A stretch of 64,000 bases of DNA from an uncultured Actinomycetes bacterium (GTDB lineage Bacteria; Actinomycetota; Actinomycetes; Mycobacteriales; Nakamurellaceae). The stretch lies in the NCBI GenBank assembly GCA_937926105.1, contig CALANS010000211.1, forward strand, positions 186,001-250,000, given 5' to 3'. The notes beneath the pieces are model-generated. The model saw nothing but the letters and a program-made list of their open reading frames with translations, was not told the origin of the DNA and made no database searches. Every line of letters begins with the position of its first letter. Position 1 is the stretch's first letter. The position numbers and the translations under genes are program-made. Below, one piece after another: positions 42,372-51,156 of this stretch.

Positions 42372-43655
42372 TCAGCCGAGCGGCGAGGGGGATTCCCGCC
42401 GGGCGAGCGCGTGCAGGGCGTCGGGTGTCGCGCCGCACATCGCCGTCACCTCCGTCTGGTCCAGCGCTCCGCAGCGCAACCCGCGCAGCAGGAAGTCCGC
42501 CAGTGCGGCGCCGGTGGCCGGCTCGTCCAGCACGCCGCCGGCACGCCGCGCCAGGTAGGCCTCCACCCTGGTGCCGGCGGCCGGCGCCCCGGACCGGTAG
42601 AAGTCGTAGGTCGCCAGGTAACGCGAAACCAACTGCGCCGGATGCAGATCCCAGCCCTGGTAGAGCCCCCGATCCAAAGATCGGCGCACCAACCGGGCAT
42701 GCAGCGCCCACCCGGCACGCACCTGGTCGGGCGTACCCACCGGCAGGATGTTCGTCGAGCCATCGGAGAGCGGCACTCCGGTGCCGGCCGCGGCGACCTG
42801 CATCACCGCCTTGGCGTGGTCCGCGGCCGGGTGATCCATCCGCTGCTGGAAGGCCGCGATGCCCAGCGCGGCGCTGTAGTCGTAGGTGCCATAGTGCAGA
42901 CCGGAGCAGCGCCCACTCGCGGCGTGGATCATGCGGGCCACGGTGGCCGTGCCGTCCGCGGCCAGAATCGCCTGCGGCGTCTCGATCTGCAGCTCGAACC
43001 GCAGCGTCCCGTCTGGCAGGCCGTGCGCCCGCTCCAGCTCCTGGCACACCGTGACCATGGCGACCACCTGCTGGATCGAGGTCACCTTGGGCAGCGTCAG
43101 GCGCAGGCCCGCCGGCCACCCATCGGCTGCCTCCAGCAGCGCCCCCAGGAACAGGTCAAGGGTGCGCAAGCCGCGCCTCCGGGTGGCCGGCTCCAGCGAC
43201 TTGAATCGGATCCCGGCCCAGGCGGGTGCGGTCCCCTCCCGCCAGTCCGCCGCCAGGTCCCGTCCCGCGCGCTCGGCGTCCGCGTCCTCGGCGTCGTCGC
43301 CGGGATGGCCGTACCCGTCCTCGAAGTCGATGCGCAGATCCTCGACCGGGGCGGTGGACAGCGTGCGCAGCATCAGCTCCCACACCGCCGTCACCCGATC
43401 TGCCGGCAGGCCGACCGCGTCGGCCAGATCCGCCGGTCCCGGCGCATGCTCGCGCAGCGTGGCGACCGCCTCTCGCCCCCACGCCAGCGCGACGCCCGGC
43501 CGGTAGTTGCCCGCCGGCAGGTACACGGTGTGCACCGGCTGCGCGGCGTCCTGCGCGCCGTGATAGCCAGCTATCAGCGCGGCGTCGGCGGACGCCAGAT
43601 CGTCGTCGAGTCGGCCGAATACGGCCTCGCTCAGCACCGTCCGCCCGGACGTCAT
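42372..43655 (-). CDS. HpcH/citrate-lyase-like protein (DUF6986 type)
   Basis: 427 aa; the ATGA overlaps the allantoinase stop. TIM-barrel aldolase/citrate-lyase-like features: DLRIDFEDGYGHPGDDAEDA (acidic metal/CoA region), GIRFKSLEP, LRLTLPKVTSIQQV and LRFELQIETPQAIL (metal Glu). The C-terminus ends in a short low-complexity tail. Proteins of this type occur in ureide (allantoin) clusters of actinobacteria, and the coupling here supports a role after allantoinase. The reaction is not known; a C-C lyase on a glyoxylate-derived product is possible. Confidence 0.75.
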   Translation of the reverse strand: MTSGRTVLSEAVFGRLDDDLASADAALIAGYHGAQDAAQPVHTVYLPAGNYRPGVALAWGREAVATLREHAPGPADLADAVGLPADRVTAVWELMLRTLSTAPVEDLRIDFEDGYGHPGDDAEDADAERAGRDLAADWREGTAPAWAGIRFKSLEPATRRRGLRTLDLFLGALLEAADGWPAGLRLTLPKVTSIQQVVAMVTVCQELERAHGLPDGTLRFELQIETPQAILAADGTATVARMIHAASGRCSGLHYGTYDYSAALGIAAFQQRMDHPAADHAKAVMQVAAAGTGVPLSDGSTNILPVGTPDQVRAGWALHARLVRRSLDRGLYQGWDLHPAQLVSRYLATYDFYRSGAPAAGTRVEAYLARRAGGVLDEPATGAALADFLLRGLRCGALDQTEVTAMCGATPDALHALARRESPSPLG

Positions 43656-44983
43656 CGGTCCCCCGCGGCCAGTAGCCGGCCGGCCGGCTCGTCGGTGGTG
43701 ACCCGCCCGTCCAGCAGCACCCGCCGCACCACACCGGTGACGGTGGCTCCGTTGTAGGGCGTCAGGTAGTGCCGTTGCCGGAGCTCACCGGGCCGGATCA
43801 GCTGCTCCTCGTCGGGGGCGAACACCACCAGGTCGGCGTCGGCACCGGCCTGGATCCGCCCCTTGCCGGCCAGCCGGACCAGGTCGGCGGATCCGGCGGA
43901 CATCCAGCGCACCACGTCGGTCAGGGGCACCCCGCGGCGGCGGGCCGCCGTCCACACCACCGGCAGTCCCAGCTGCACCGAGGAGATCCCGCCCCAGGCG
44001 GTGCCGAAGTCGCCGGTGGCCAGATCCTTCATGGCGGGCGGGCACGGCGAGTGATCGCTCACCACGGCGCCGATGACCCCATCGGCCAACGCCTGCCACA
44101 GCGCGTCGGCGTCGGCGCCGCCGCGAATCGGCGGGCAGCACTTGAACTGCGTTGCGCCATCCGGAATGTCGTCCGGTTCGATGGTCAGGTAATGCGGGCA
44201 GGTCTCCGCGCTGATCCGTACCCCCGCGCGCTGCGCGGCCCGCAGCACCTGCACACCGGCCGCGCTGGACAGGTGCACGATGTGTGCCCGCGCACCGGTC
44301 TTGGCCGCCGCCCTGGCCACCTCGCCGACGGCCGCCGCCTCCGCCTCCGGGGGCCGGGACGCCAGGTAGTCGCGATAACGGCGACCGTGCGCGGGAGGGG
44401 CGTCCGCGATCGTCGCGGCATCCTCGGCATGCACCATCAGCAGCGAGCCCAGCCGGGCGATCTCCGCCATCGCCTCGGCCAGCGTGGCAGCGCCCACGCC
44501 CGGGAACTCGTCCACCCCCGAGGGCAGCAGGAAGCATTTGACGCCATAGACCCCGGCGGCCACCAGGCCGGCCAGGTCACCACCCCGCCCCGGTACCACA
44601 CCACCGAGAAATCCGACGTGGCAATGCACCCGCCCGGCGGCCGCGTCGCGCTTGATCCCCAGCGCATCCGCGTCCAGGGTGGGTGGGATGGAGTTCAACG
44701 GCATGTCCAGGATGGTCGTCACCCCGCCGGCCAGGGCCGCCCTGGTCGCGGTGTCGTAGCCCTCCCAGTGCGTGCGGCCGGGCTCGTTGACGTGCACGTG
44801 GGTATCCACCAGGCCCGGCAACAGCACCTCGTCGGCGGCCAGCCGCAGCACCTGCGCCCCGTCCGGCACCGGTGCGTCGAACGGGTGCACCAGGGTGATC
44901 CGTCGCCCCGCCACGTGCACCGCGGCCGGGCGGAACGATCCGCCGATCAGGGCCCGCTGGGCCAGCACCACCAGGTCCGTCAT
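43652..44983 (-). CDS. allB: Allantoinase
   Basis: 443 aa from ATG 44983 (GGAGGGG upstream). Amidohydrolase superfamily: VLLPGLVDTHVHVNEPGRTH (metal HxH), VYGVKCFLLPSG (bridging carbamylated Lys), VHAEDA and HIVHLSSAAG (metal His) and VVSDHSPCPPAMK (catalytic Asp). The sequence around CFLLPSGVDEFPGV and the CPPIRGGADADALWQAL block are typical of allantoinase rather than dihydropyrimidinase. It opens the allantoin ring to allantoate. It is coupled to the DUF6986 gene by ATGA. Confidence 0.92.
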   Translation of the reverse strand: MTDLVVLAQRALIGGSFRPAAVHVAGRRITLVHPFDAPVPDGAQVLRLAADEVLLPGLVDTHVHVNEPGRTHWEGYDTATRAALAGGVTTILDMPLNSIPPTLDADALGIKRDAAAGRVHCHVGFLGGVVPGRGGDLAGLVAAGVYGVKCFLLPSGVDEFPGVGAATLAEAMAEIARLGSLLMVHAEDAATIADAPPAHGRRYRDYLASRPPEAEAAAVGEVARAAAKTGARAHIVHLSSAAGVQVLRAAQRAGVRISAETCPHYLTIEPDDIPDGATQFKCCPPIRGGADADALWQALADGVIGAVVSDHSPCPPAMKDLATGDFGTAWGGISSVQLGLPVVWTAARRRGVPLTDVVRWMSAGSADLVRLAGKGRIQAGADADLVVFAPDEEQLIRPGELRQRHYLTPYNGATVTGVVRRVLLDGRVTTDEPAGRLLAAGDR

Positions 44984-45026
44984 CGCGACGACCCCTCCGT
45001 TCCCGCTCCGCGACACGCGATGTCGA

Positions 45027-46493
45027 TCATCCTGACAGGCCCGCCCGGCGCAGCAGCGTGGAGGTGGCCCGCACCCCCGCGGCGGTGGTCTGCCCCGAGT
45101 CCACCGTCACCACCTGGCCGGCGCGCACCACCGTGCGCCCCCGCACGGTCAGTAGGTCCAGCGGCGGCGCGGAGCCGAGCACCAGCGCGGCGACCGGATC
45201 GTCGATCCCGGCGTGCCCGGGGCCGTCCAGCCGCCACAGCGCCACATCGGCCTGCTTGCCGACCTCCAGCGAGCCGATATCGTCCGCCCGGCCCAGCACC
45301 TTCGCACCGCCGATGGTGGCCAGCGCCAATGCCTCTCGCACGGTCATCGCGGTAGGCCCGCCGGTGGCGCGCGCCATCAGCAGCGCGTGTCGCAGCTCCT
45401 CCACCAGCGAGCACGACTCGTTGGAGGCGGCACCGTCCACGCCTAGCCCGACCGGGACCCCGGCGTCGCGCAGCGCTCGGGTGCGAGCGATGCCGGCGCC
45501 GAGCCGCGCGTTGGAGGACGGGCAGTGCGCCACCCCGGAGCCACTGCCGGCCAGCAGCGCGATGTCGGAGTCGGACAGGTGCACGCTGTGCGCGAACCAC
45601 ACGTCCGGACCCAGCCAGTCCAGCCGCTCCAGGTATTCGGCCGGCCGGCAGCCGAACTTCTCGGCGCAGAAGTCCTGCTCGTCCAGGGTCTCCGCGAGAT
45701 GGGTGTGTAGCCGAACCCCCTTGTCGCGCGCCAGGTCTGCCGCCGCGGTCAGCAGGTCCGCGGTGACGGAGAACGGTGAGCAGGGCGCGATCCCCATGCG
45801 CAGCATGGAGTCTGGGGACGGGTCGTGGTGCTCGTCGATGGCGGCGGCGCTGGCTGCCAGGATGGTGTCGATGTCTTCCACCACGCTGTCCGGCGGCAGG
45901 CCACCCCGGCTGGCGCCCAGGTCCATCGACCCGCGGGTGGGGTGGAATCGCAGCCCGACCCGTCGGGCCGCGGCGATCTCGGCGCCGAGCAGATCACCCG
46001 ATCCGGCGGGGAACACGTAGTGGTGGTCGGTGGTCGTGGTGCAGCCGGTCATCGCCAACCACGCCAGGCCGGCCTCGGCGGCGGCACCGACGACGTCCTC
46101 GTCGAGCCCGGCCCAGACCGGGTAGCTGGTGGTCAGCCACTGGAACAGCGTGCCGTCCGGCGCCAGCCCGCGGGTGGCCCACTGGTACAGGTGGTGGTGG
46201 GTGTTCACCAGGCCCGGCGTGGCCAGGCAGCCGCGCGCCTCGACCACCGTCGCGCCGTCGATGGCCGGGGCCGGGCCGGGCCCGACCCGTTCGATCCGGC
46301 CGTCGCGCAGCACCAGGTGCCCGTCCCGATGTTCGGTGCCGGCGGCGTCCACCGTGGCAATCGCGCAACCGGTGATCACCAGCGGCGGCGCGACGGGCCC
46401 TCCGGTGACGATCCGCGTACCGGTTTGCGATCCGCGTGCGCAATCGGGCACGCGGATCTCGGGCGGGCACGCGGATTGCGAGCCGTCGGTCAC
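45027..46493 (-). CDS. 8-oxoguanine deaminase-type amidohydrolase
   Basis: 488 aa from GTG 46493 (GGAG 8 nt upstream; GTGA overlap with the uricase stop). GTG 46379 would begin directly at the domain (VITGCAIATVDAAGTEHRDG) and drop 38 residues encoded by an inverted-repeat cluster. Domain motifs: TPGLVNTHHHLYQWATRGLA (metal HxH), RLHTHLAETLDE (metal His), WFAHSVHLSD and GLGVDGAASNESCSL (metal Asp). The family contains 8-oxoguanine deaminase and hydroxyatrazine-type hydrolases. Context (uricase, HIU hydrolase) points to 8-oxoguanine to urate conversion, feeding uricase. Confidence 0.85.
   Translation of the reverse strand: MTDGSQSACPPEIRVPDCARGSQTGTRIVTGGPVAPPLVITGCAIATVDAAGTEHRDGHLVLRDGRIERVGPGPAPAIDGATVVEARGCLATPGLVNTHHHLYQWATRGLAPDGTLFQWLTTSYPVWAGLDEDVVGAAAEAGLAWLAMTGCTTTTDHHYVFPAGSGDLLGAEIAAARRVGLRFHPTRGSMDLGASRGGLPPDSVVEDIDTILAASAAAIDEHHDPSPDSMLRMGIAPCSPFSVTADLLTAAADLARDKGVRLHTHLAETLDEQDFCAEKFGCRPAEYLERLDWLGPDVWFAHSVHLSDSDIALLAGSGSGVAHCPSSNARLGAGIARTRALRDAGVPVGLGVDGAASNESCSLVEELRHALLMARATGGPTAMTVREALALATIGGAKVLGRADDIGSLEVGKQADVALWRLDGPGHAGIDDPVAALVLGSAPPLDLLTVRGRTVVRAGQVVTVDSGQTTAAGVRATSTLLRRAGLSG
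46411..46476. repeat. Four 10-bp units arranged as two direct and two inverted copies
   Basis: ATCCGCGTAC (46411), ATCCGCGTGC (46430), then GCACGCGGAT (46448 and 46467): the start-to-start spacing is 18-19 bp and the second pair is inverted. Located at the uricase/deaminase boundary, inside the possible N-terminal extension of the deaminase. Confidence 0.7.
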
Positions 46494-47443
46494 AGCGCGG
46501 GCTCCGGCCAATCCAGCGACCGTTCGGTCCTGCCGGCCCGCTGCACCATGGCCTCGATCATCCCGTACGGCCGGTCGGCGGCGTAGAAGACCTCACCGGG
46601 GTTGTCCAGCCCGAACGGCTCCAGGTCGACCAGGAAGTGATGCTTGTTCGGCGCGGACAGGTGGATCGCGCTGATGCTGGGCTGCTCGGCCAGCACCGCG
46701 CGGCCCATGTGCCACAGGGAGTGTTGCAGTGCCTTGCTGTGCAGCGTCGCGAACGTGGACAGCATCCTGGAGCAGACCTGCCGGTAAACGGCGTCCCAGT
46801 CGATCGACCCGGCCGCGACGGCGTCGTCGGCGTAGCGCCACCGGGCGACCAACGAGGTCGCCAGGATCCGGTCGGTCGCCTCGGCCAGCGTGGTGTAGGG
46901 GTCCTTCAGGTAGCCCCGGTACTCCGACGCGGTCGACTTGAGCAGCACCAGATCGCGTATCCCGGCTACCACGGCGACGCGCTCGGCGGCCCCGGAGCCG
47001 TCGACGGCCACCGACGCGGTGCGCACACCGGCCCCGCCGCGGACGAACGAGTGGTCATGACCGGCGCCGTGCGAATCCACGGTATCGATGCGCTGCCAGG
47101 AATCTTCGGCGATCTGCACCCGCGCAGCGGTGTTGGAGTCGATATCGGTGACGAAGTGTCGGGCCAATCGCAGCCCGAAGTCCTCCAGCGCGCCGATGCC
47201 ATGCTGCCGGGCGTAGCCGAAGACGGTGTTCTTCTGGCTGTCGGTGGGCAGCTGGCCGGTCTGGTCGCCGGTGACGTAGCTGTCGGTGAAGTGACCGCGC
47301 AGCGTGCTGGTGACGGTGAGGTCGCGGATCTGGTGCCGCGGCGTGTCGCGCGTGATGTGCACCAGGTGGATCTCGGACTTGCCGTACTGGGTGGGACCCA
47401 GCGCGATGTCGTCGTTCGAGGTGGTCTCCGTCTCCGCTGCCAT
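46490..47443 (-). CDS. Urate oxidase (uricase)
   Basis: 317 aa from ATG 47443, with AAGGAG 5 nt upstream. Uricase motifs: N-terminal LGPTQYGKSEIHLVHITRDT (catalytic Lys), YVTGDQTGQLPTDSQKNTVF, VLLKSTASEYRGYLKDPYTT and the C-terminal LSAPNKHHFLVDLEPFGLDN. It oxidises urate to 5-hydroxyisourate without a cofactor. It sits between the HIU hydrolase and the 8-oxoguanine-type deaminase and overlaps the latter (GTGA). Confidence 0.95.
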   Translation of the reverse strand: MAAETETTSNDDIALGPTQYGKSEIHLVHITRDTPRHQIRDLTVTSTLRGHFTDSYVTGDQTGQLPTDSQKNTVFGYARQHGIGALEDFGLRLARHFVTDIDSNTAARVQIAEDSWQRIDTVDSHGAGHDHSFVRGGAGVRTASVAVDGSGAAERVAVVAGIRDLVLLKSTASEYRGYLKDPYTTLAEATDRILATSLVARWRYADDAVAAGSIDWDAVYRQVCSRMLSTFATLHSKALQHSLWHMGRAVLAEQPSISAIHLSAPNKHHFLVDLEPFGLDNPGEVFYAADRPYGMIEAMVQRAGRTERSLDWPEPAL

Positions 47444-47552
47444 CGTCACTCCTTGTCCCGTACGTGCCGCCGCGCTGATCGCCGGCCACCCTGCTCAGCC
47501 TGCCCGATCCGGGTACGGAATGCGCGACGGACGCGCGCGGCACGGCAAAGGA

Positions 47553-47876
47553 TCACGAGCCGCGATACGTGGTGTACCCGTAGGGAGACAGCAGCAGCGG
47601 GACGTGGTAATGCTGATCAGTATCGGTGACGGAGAACTCCACCGTCACCCGCGGGTGGAAGGCGGCGCTCCCGGCAGCGGCGAAGTAGTCGCCGGTCGCA
47701 AACGTCACCCGGTAGTCCCCGGGGGCGAGGTCGCCGCCCAGCGGGCGCACTCGCCCGTCGGCATCCGTCACCGCCTCGTCGAGGACGGTGCCGGACGGGT
47801 CGGCCAGGCGCACGGCGATCCCGGTGGCGGGACGACCCGTCGTCGTGTCCAGCACGTGGGTGCTCAGCGTGGCCAT
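47553..47876 (-). CDS. uraH: 5-Hydroxyisourate hydrolase (transthyretin-like)
   Basis: 107 aa, ATG start, 4 nt after the OHCU decarboxylase gene. N-terminal LSTHVLDTTTGRPATGIAVR (catalytic His), central RVRPLGGDLAPGDYRVTF (Arg) and the C-terminal HYHVPLLLSPYGYTTYRGS, the YRGS signature of this family. It converts 5-hydroxyisourate, the uricase product, to OHCU. Typical length for the family. Confidence 0.95.
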   Translation of the reverse strand: MATLSTHVLDTTTGRPATGIAVRLADPSGTVLDEAVTDADGRVRPLGGDLAPGDYRVTFATGDYFAAAGSAAFHPRVTVEFSVTDTDQHYHVPLLLSPYGYTTYRGS

Positions 47877-47880
47877 CGGG

Positions 47881-48408
47881 TCAGCGTGCCAAATCCGCGA
47901 GCATGCGGGCGAGCCGGATGCGGTTGATCGCAGCGAGCTCCGTGCGGGTCACCTGCTCCTCGGTCCGCGGATCGTTGCCCAGCCGGCTCCGCAGCATGCC
48001 CAGCAGCTCGCCGGCGCTGCGGCCGGTGGCGCACACCAGGTACACGTGCCCGAACCGCTGCTCGTACTGCGCGTTGCCGTCGGCAATGGCGGCCAGCACG
48101 TCGGCGTCGGCCCCGGCGACCCCGGCTTGCTCCCGGGCGGACGCCCCGTGCGGAACCCGTTCGCCGATGCGCGGATGGCCCGCCAGTGCCTGGGCCATGC
48201 CCTCGCCGTCCAGTCCCGCGATGGCGTCGTCCGCCGCCGTGTAGAGCCGCTCCGGATCCCGGTACGGCCGCCCGCCGGCGATTCGGCGCGCCCAGCCGGC
48301 GCTGGAGCAGCAGGTCAGCAGCGCCCGCTCGGCGGCCACCGGGTCCAGCGCGTTGAATGCCGCCAGCCCGGGCTCCCCCGACCGAGCGCTCGCCGTGGTG
48401 TCCGTCAC
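47881..48408 (-). CDS. uraD: OHCU decarboxylase
   Basis: 175 aa from GTG 48408. Motifs: LAAFNALDPVAAERALLTCC, ALAGHPRIGERVPHGASARE (catalytic His in GHPRIG with the downstream Glu) and QRFGHVYLVCATGRSAGELL. It decarboxylates 2-oxo-4-hydroxy-4-carboxy-5-ureidoimidazoline to S-allantoin. The longer frame starting at 48546 reads MAGIEPASIRVQ through a tRNA T-arm-like sequence, so the later GTG is preferred. First gene of the urate set on this strand. Confidence 0.93.
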   Translation of the reverse strand: MTDTTASARSGEPGLAAFNALDPVAAERALLTCCSSAGWARRIAGGRPYRDPERLYTAADDAIAGLDGEGMAQALAGHPRIGERVPHGASAREQAGVAGADADVLAAIADGNAQYEQRFGHVYLVCATGRSAGELLGMLRSRLGNDPRTEEQVTRTELAAINRIRLARMLADLAR

Positions 48409-48441
48409 CCCCTCATCCTGCCCCAGACCAACGGGATGCGG

Positions 48442-48480
48442 GCTCGCGTTCTGCTCCGTGTGGCGAAGCAGAACGCGAGC
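48442..48480 (-). terminator. 14-bp perfect hairpin after the CoA ligase gene
   Basis: GCTCGCGTTCTGCT (48442-48455) pairs with AGCAGAACGCGAGC (48467-48480) around an 11-nt loop. It lies ~97 bp after the ligase stop and 34 bp before the OHCU decarboxylase start. No T tract. Confidence 0.55.
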
Positions 48481-48576
48481 ATTCGGCTCCGCCGACCGGT
48501 CATCGGTCACCTGCACGCGAATGGACGCGGGTTCGATGCCCGCCACATCTGCCGTGCGCGCGAGGCTGGTACCCCG

Positions 48577-50199
48577 TCAGCCGATCAGGTCGCGTAGCCG
48601 GAAGCGCTGCAGCTTGCCCGACTCGGTGCGGGGCATCTGGGTGACGAACTCGATCCGCCTCGGGTACTTGTACGGCGCGATGGTCTGCTTGACGAAGTCC
48701 TGCAACTCCTTCGCCTTTGCCGTATCGCCGGTCGCCCCACCGGCCAGCACCACGAACGCCGTCACCAGCGAGCCGCGCGCCTCGTCCGGGGTTCCGATCA
48801 CGCCGCACTCGGCGACATCCGGGTGCGCCAGCAGCGCCTCCTCCACCTCCGGCCCGGCGATGTTGTACCCCGAGGAGATGATCATGTCGTCGCTGCGGGC
48901 CTGGTAGTGCAGATAGCCGTCCGCGTCGCGGATGTAGGTGTCGCCGGTGATGTTCCAACCATGCTGGACGTAGACCGCCTGGCGCTCGTCCGCCAGGTAC
49001 CGGCAGCCGGTCGGGCCCTTGACCGCGAGCCGCCCCGGCTCGTCGACCTGCGCCTCGTTGCCGTCGGCGTCCAGCACGGTGGCCAGATACCCGGGCACCG
49101 CCTTGCCGGTCGCGCCGGGCCGGATGTCGTCGTCGGCGGCGGAGACGAAGATATGCAGCATCTCCGTGGAGCCGATGCCGTCGATGATCTTGACTCCGGT
49201 GCTGTCGTAGAACGACTGCCACACCGACGCGGGCAGGTGCTCGCCGGCGGATACGCAGCGGCGCAGCTTGGCCAGCTGCTCGGACCGGCCGGTGGCGAGC
49301 ATGGCCCGGTATGCGGTCGGCGAGGTGAAGCAGATGGTCACCTGGTGCGCGGCGATATGGTCCAGCAGCTGCGGCGGAGAGGCCTTCTCCACCAGCAGCG
49401 TGCTGGCGCCGACCCGGAGCGGGAACAGCACCAGGCCGCCCAGTCCGAAGGTGAACGCCAGCGGCGGCGTCCCGACGAACACGTCCTCGGGTTCCGGGCG
49501 CAGCAGGTGGGCCGAGAAGGTGTCGCAGATCGCCAGCACATCGCGATGGAAGTGCATGGTGGCCTTGGGAACTCCGGTCGTGCCGGAGGTGAACGCCAAC
49601 AGGGCCACGTCGTCGGCGGCCGTCTGCACCGGAGCCCGCCCCGGTTCGTGCCCGGCGGCCAGGGCGTCCAGGCTGCCGACGATCTCGGCACCGCCGCCGT
49701 AGCTGACCACCCGCATCCCGTCGATGCCCGCCGCATCGAACTCGGCGGTGAATCGGTGGTCCACCAGGGCCAGCCCGATCTGCGCGATGCCGGCCACGGT
49801 GCGCAGCTCGCCGGCCCGCAGCAGCGGCATGCAGGCCACCACTACGCCGCCGGCGCGCAGGATGCCGAACCAGCACGCGACCAGGTCGGGATTGTTCGGG
49901 CCGAGCAGCAGCACCCGGTTGCCGGGAACCAGGCCGAGATCGTCGACCAGCGCCGCCGCGATCCGGTCCGCCCGATCGCGCAACTCCCCGTAGCTCCAGG
50001 CGGTGCCGTCGGTGCCGAGTAGGCACGGCCGGTCCGCGCCGTGCTGGTCGATCGTCCGGTCCAGCAGTTCGACCGCGCAGTTGAGCCTGTCGGGGTAGTG
50101 CAGCTCGGGCAGCAGGATGGGCATCTCCGGCCAGCTGTCCGCCGGCGGCAGGTTGTCGCGGCAGAACGTATCGGTGTGCGCGGACGGTGTGAGTTCCAT
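48577..50199 (-). CDS. Aryl-CoA ligase (2-aminobenzoate/benzoate-CoA ligase type)
   Basis: 540 aa, ATG start with GGAAGGG upstream. AMP-forming ligase motifs: LLAFTSGTTGVPKATMHFHR, DGIGSTEMLHIFVSA, WNITGDTYIRDADGYLHYQARSDD and PRTESGKLQRFRLRDLIG. The N-terminus (NLPPADSWPEMPILLPELHYPDRLNC) resembles benzoate- and 2-aminobenzoate-CoA ligases. It would make 2-aminobenzoyl-CoA (or salicylyl-CoA), the substrate of the monooxygenase/reductase downstream. Its promoter matches that of the monooxygenase operon, which ties the two units together under PaaX. Confidence 0.87.
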   Translation of the reverse strand: MELTPSAHTDTFCRDNLPPADSWPEMPILLPELHYPDRLNCAVELLDRTIDQHGADRPCLLGTDGTAWSYGELRDRADRIAAALVDDLGLVPGNRVLLLGPNNPDLVACWFGILRAGGVVVACMPLLRAGELRTVAGIAQIGLALVDHRFTAEFDAAGIDGMRVVSYGGGAEIVGSLDALAAGHEPGRAPVQTAADDVALLAFTSGTTGVPKATMHFHRDVLAICDTFSAHLLRPEPEDVFVGTPPLAFTFGLGGLVLFPLRVGASTLLVEKASPPQLLDHIAAHQVTICFTSPTAYRAMLATGRSEQLAKLRRCVSAGEHLPASVWQSFYDSTGVKIIDGIGSTEMLHIFVSAADDDIRPGATGKAVPGYLATVLDADGNEAQVDEPGRLAVKGPTGCRYLADERQAVYVQHGWNITGDTYIRDADGYLHYQARSDDMIISSGYNIAGPEVEEALLAHPDVAECGVIGTPDEARGSLVTAFVVLAGGATGDTAKAKELQDFVKQTIAPYKYPRRIEFVTQMPRTESGKLQRFRLRDLIG

Positions 50200-50229
50200 G
50201 GGCCGGTCCCTTCCAAGCAGATGCCCTTG

Positions 50230-50257
50230 AGTATTCCGTTTCTGTGACGATAGTCAA
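50230..50257 (-). promoter_or_regulatory. Promoter with PaaX operator, CoA ligase side
   Basis: Minus strand: TTGACT (50257-50252), 16-bp spacer, AATACT (50235-50230). The inverted repeat TGAC-N4-GTCA (50245-50256) overlaps the -35. The same layout recurs upstream of the monooxygenase/reductase gene. Confidence 0.7.
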
Positions 50258-50285
50258 GGTAGCGACATACCCCTCAGGCACGCGC

Positions 50286-50298
50286 TACGCTCCGGCCC
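50286..50298 (+). promoter_or_regulatory. -10 for leaderless paaX-type gene
   Basis: TACGCT (50286-50291) fits TANNNT and is followed by seven bases and GTG 50299. A weak GCGACA at 50262-50267 may serve as -35 with an 18-bp spacer. Confidence 0.4.
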
Positions 50299-51156
50299 GT
50301 GACTCCCGCTATGCGACGGCCCGCAGCACCCGCCCGGGCGCTGCTGGTCACGATCTATGGCCTGTTCGCCCGGGAACGCGGCGGAGCCCTCAGTGTCGCG
50401 TCGTTGGTGCGGCTGCTCGGTGCCCTGCAGGTCGACGGTCCGGCCGCCCGGTCGCTGATCTCCCGGCTGAAGGCGCGCGGCATCCTGCAACCCGTCGCGG
50501 TGGGTGCCAGCGCCGGGTACGGCCTGACCGATGCCGGGCGCACGCTGCTGGAGGAGGGCGATCGGCGGATCTACGGCCGGCCCCGGGCGCGGGTGGCCGA
50601 CGGCTGGTTGCTGGTGGTGTTCTCCGTCCCGGAAAGCCAACGGGCCCAACGCCACTCGCTGCGGACGCGGCTGGCCAAGCTGGGGTTCGGCACGGTCTCC
50701 GCCGGTGTGTGGATCGCCCCGACCCACCTGGCGGAGGAGACCGCCGACGTCCTGCGACTGCATCAGCTGGATCGCTACGTGGAGCTCTTCACGGCGACCG
50801 CACCGGCCAGCGACCCGGCCGGAGCGGTCGCCCGATGGTGGGATCTCCAGGCGCTGGCGACGCTGTACCGGTCGTTCGTCCAGCAGTATCAGCCGGTGCT
50901 GGATGACTGGAATGGCACGGTCGGCAGGGGCTCTCCGGATGACGGACGGGACGCCTTCGCCGACTACGTGCGCGCCGTCACGGCCTGGCGGCGGCTGCCC
51001 TACCGCGATCCTGGGCTCCCGGCGGAGCTGCTGCCCGCTGACTGGCCGGGTACCGCAGCGGCCGAGCTGTTCGCCTCGCTCCGGGTTGCGCTCGGTGGCG
51101 CTGCCCGGACCTTCGTCACCGGCGTCGCGGGTCAGGCCGATCCACCCGCTGGCTGA
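50299..51156 (+). CDS. PaaX-family transcriptional regulator
   Basis: 285 aa, GTG start, apparently leaderless. N-terminal winged helix (ARALLVTIYGLFARERGGAL, then ARSLISRLKARGILQP), central PaaX region VADGWLLVVFSVPESQRAQR with LRTRLAKLGFGTVSAGVWIA, and the C-terminal PaaX_C segment LPYRDPGLPAELLPADWPG. PaaX proteins repress aryl-CoA catabolic operons and are released by the aryl-CoA. It is divergent from the ligase and convergent (25 bp overlap) with the RidA end of the operon. Confidence 0.93.
   Translation: MTPAMRRPAAPARALLVTIYGLFARERGGALSVASLVRLLGALQVDGPAARSLISRLKARGILQPVAVGASAGYGLTDAGRTLLEEGDRRIYGRPRARVADGWLLVVFSVPESQRAQRHSLRTRLAKLGFGTVSAGVWIAPTHLAEETADVLRLHQLDRYVELFTATAPASDPAGAVARWWDLQALATLYRSFVQQYQPVLDDWNGTVGRGSPDDGRDAFADYVRAVTAWRRLPYRDPGLPAELLPADWPGTAAAELFASLRVALGGAARTFVTGVAGQADPPAG

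Noticed and set aside
40559..43054. 831-codon plus-strand open frame across the acyl-CoA synthetase, hydratase and lyase genes
   Set aside because: A GC-driven antisense frame; the minus strand has three genes with complete catalytic motifs.
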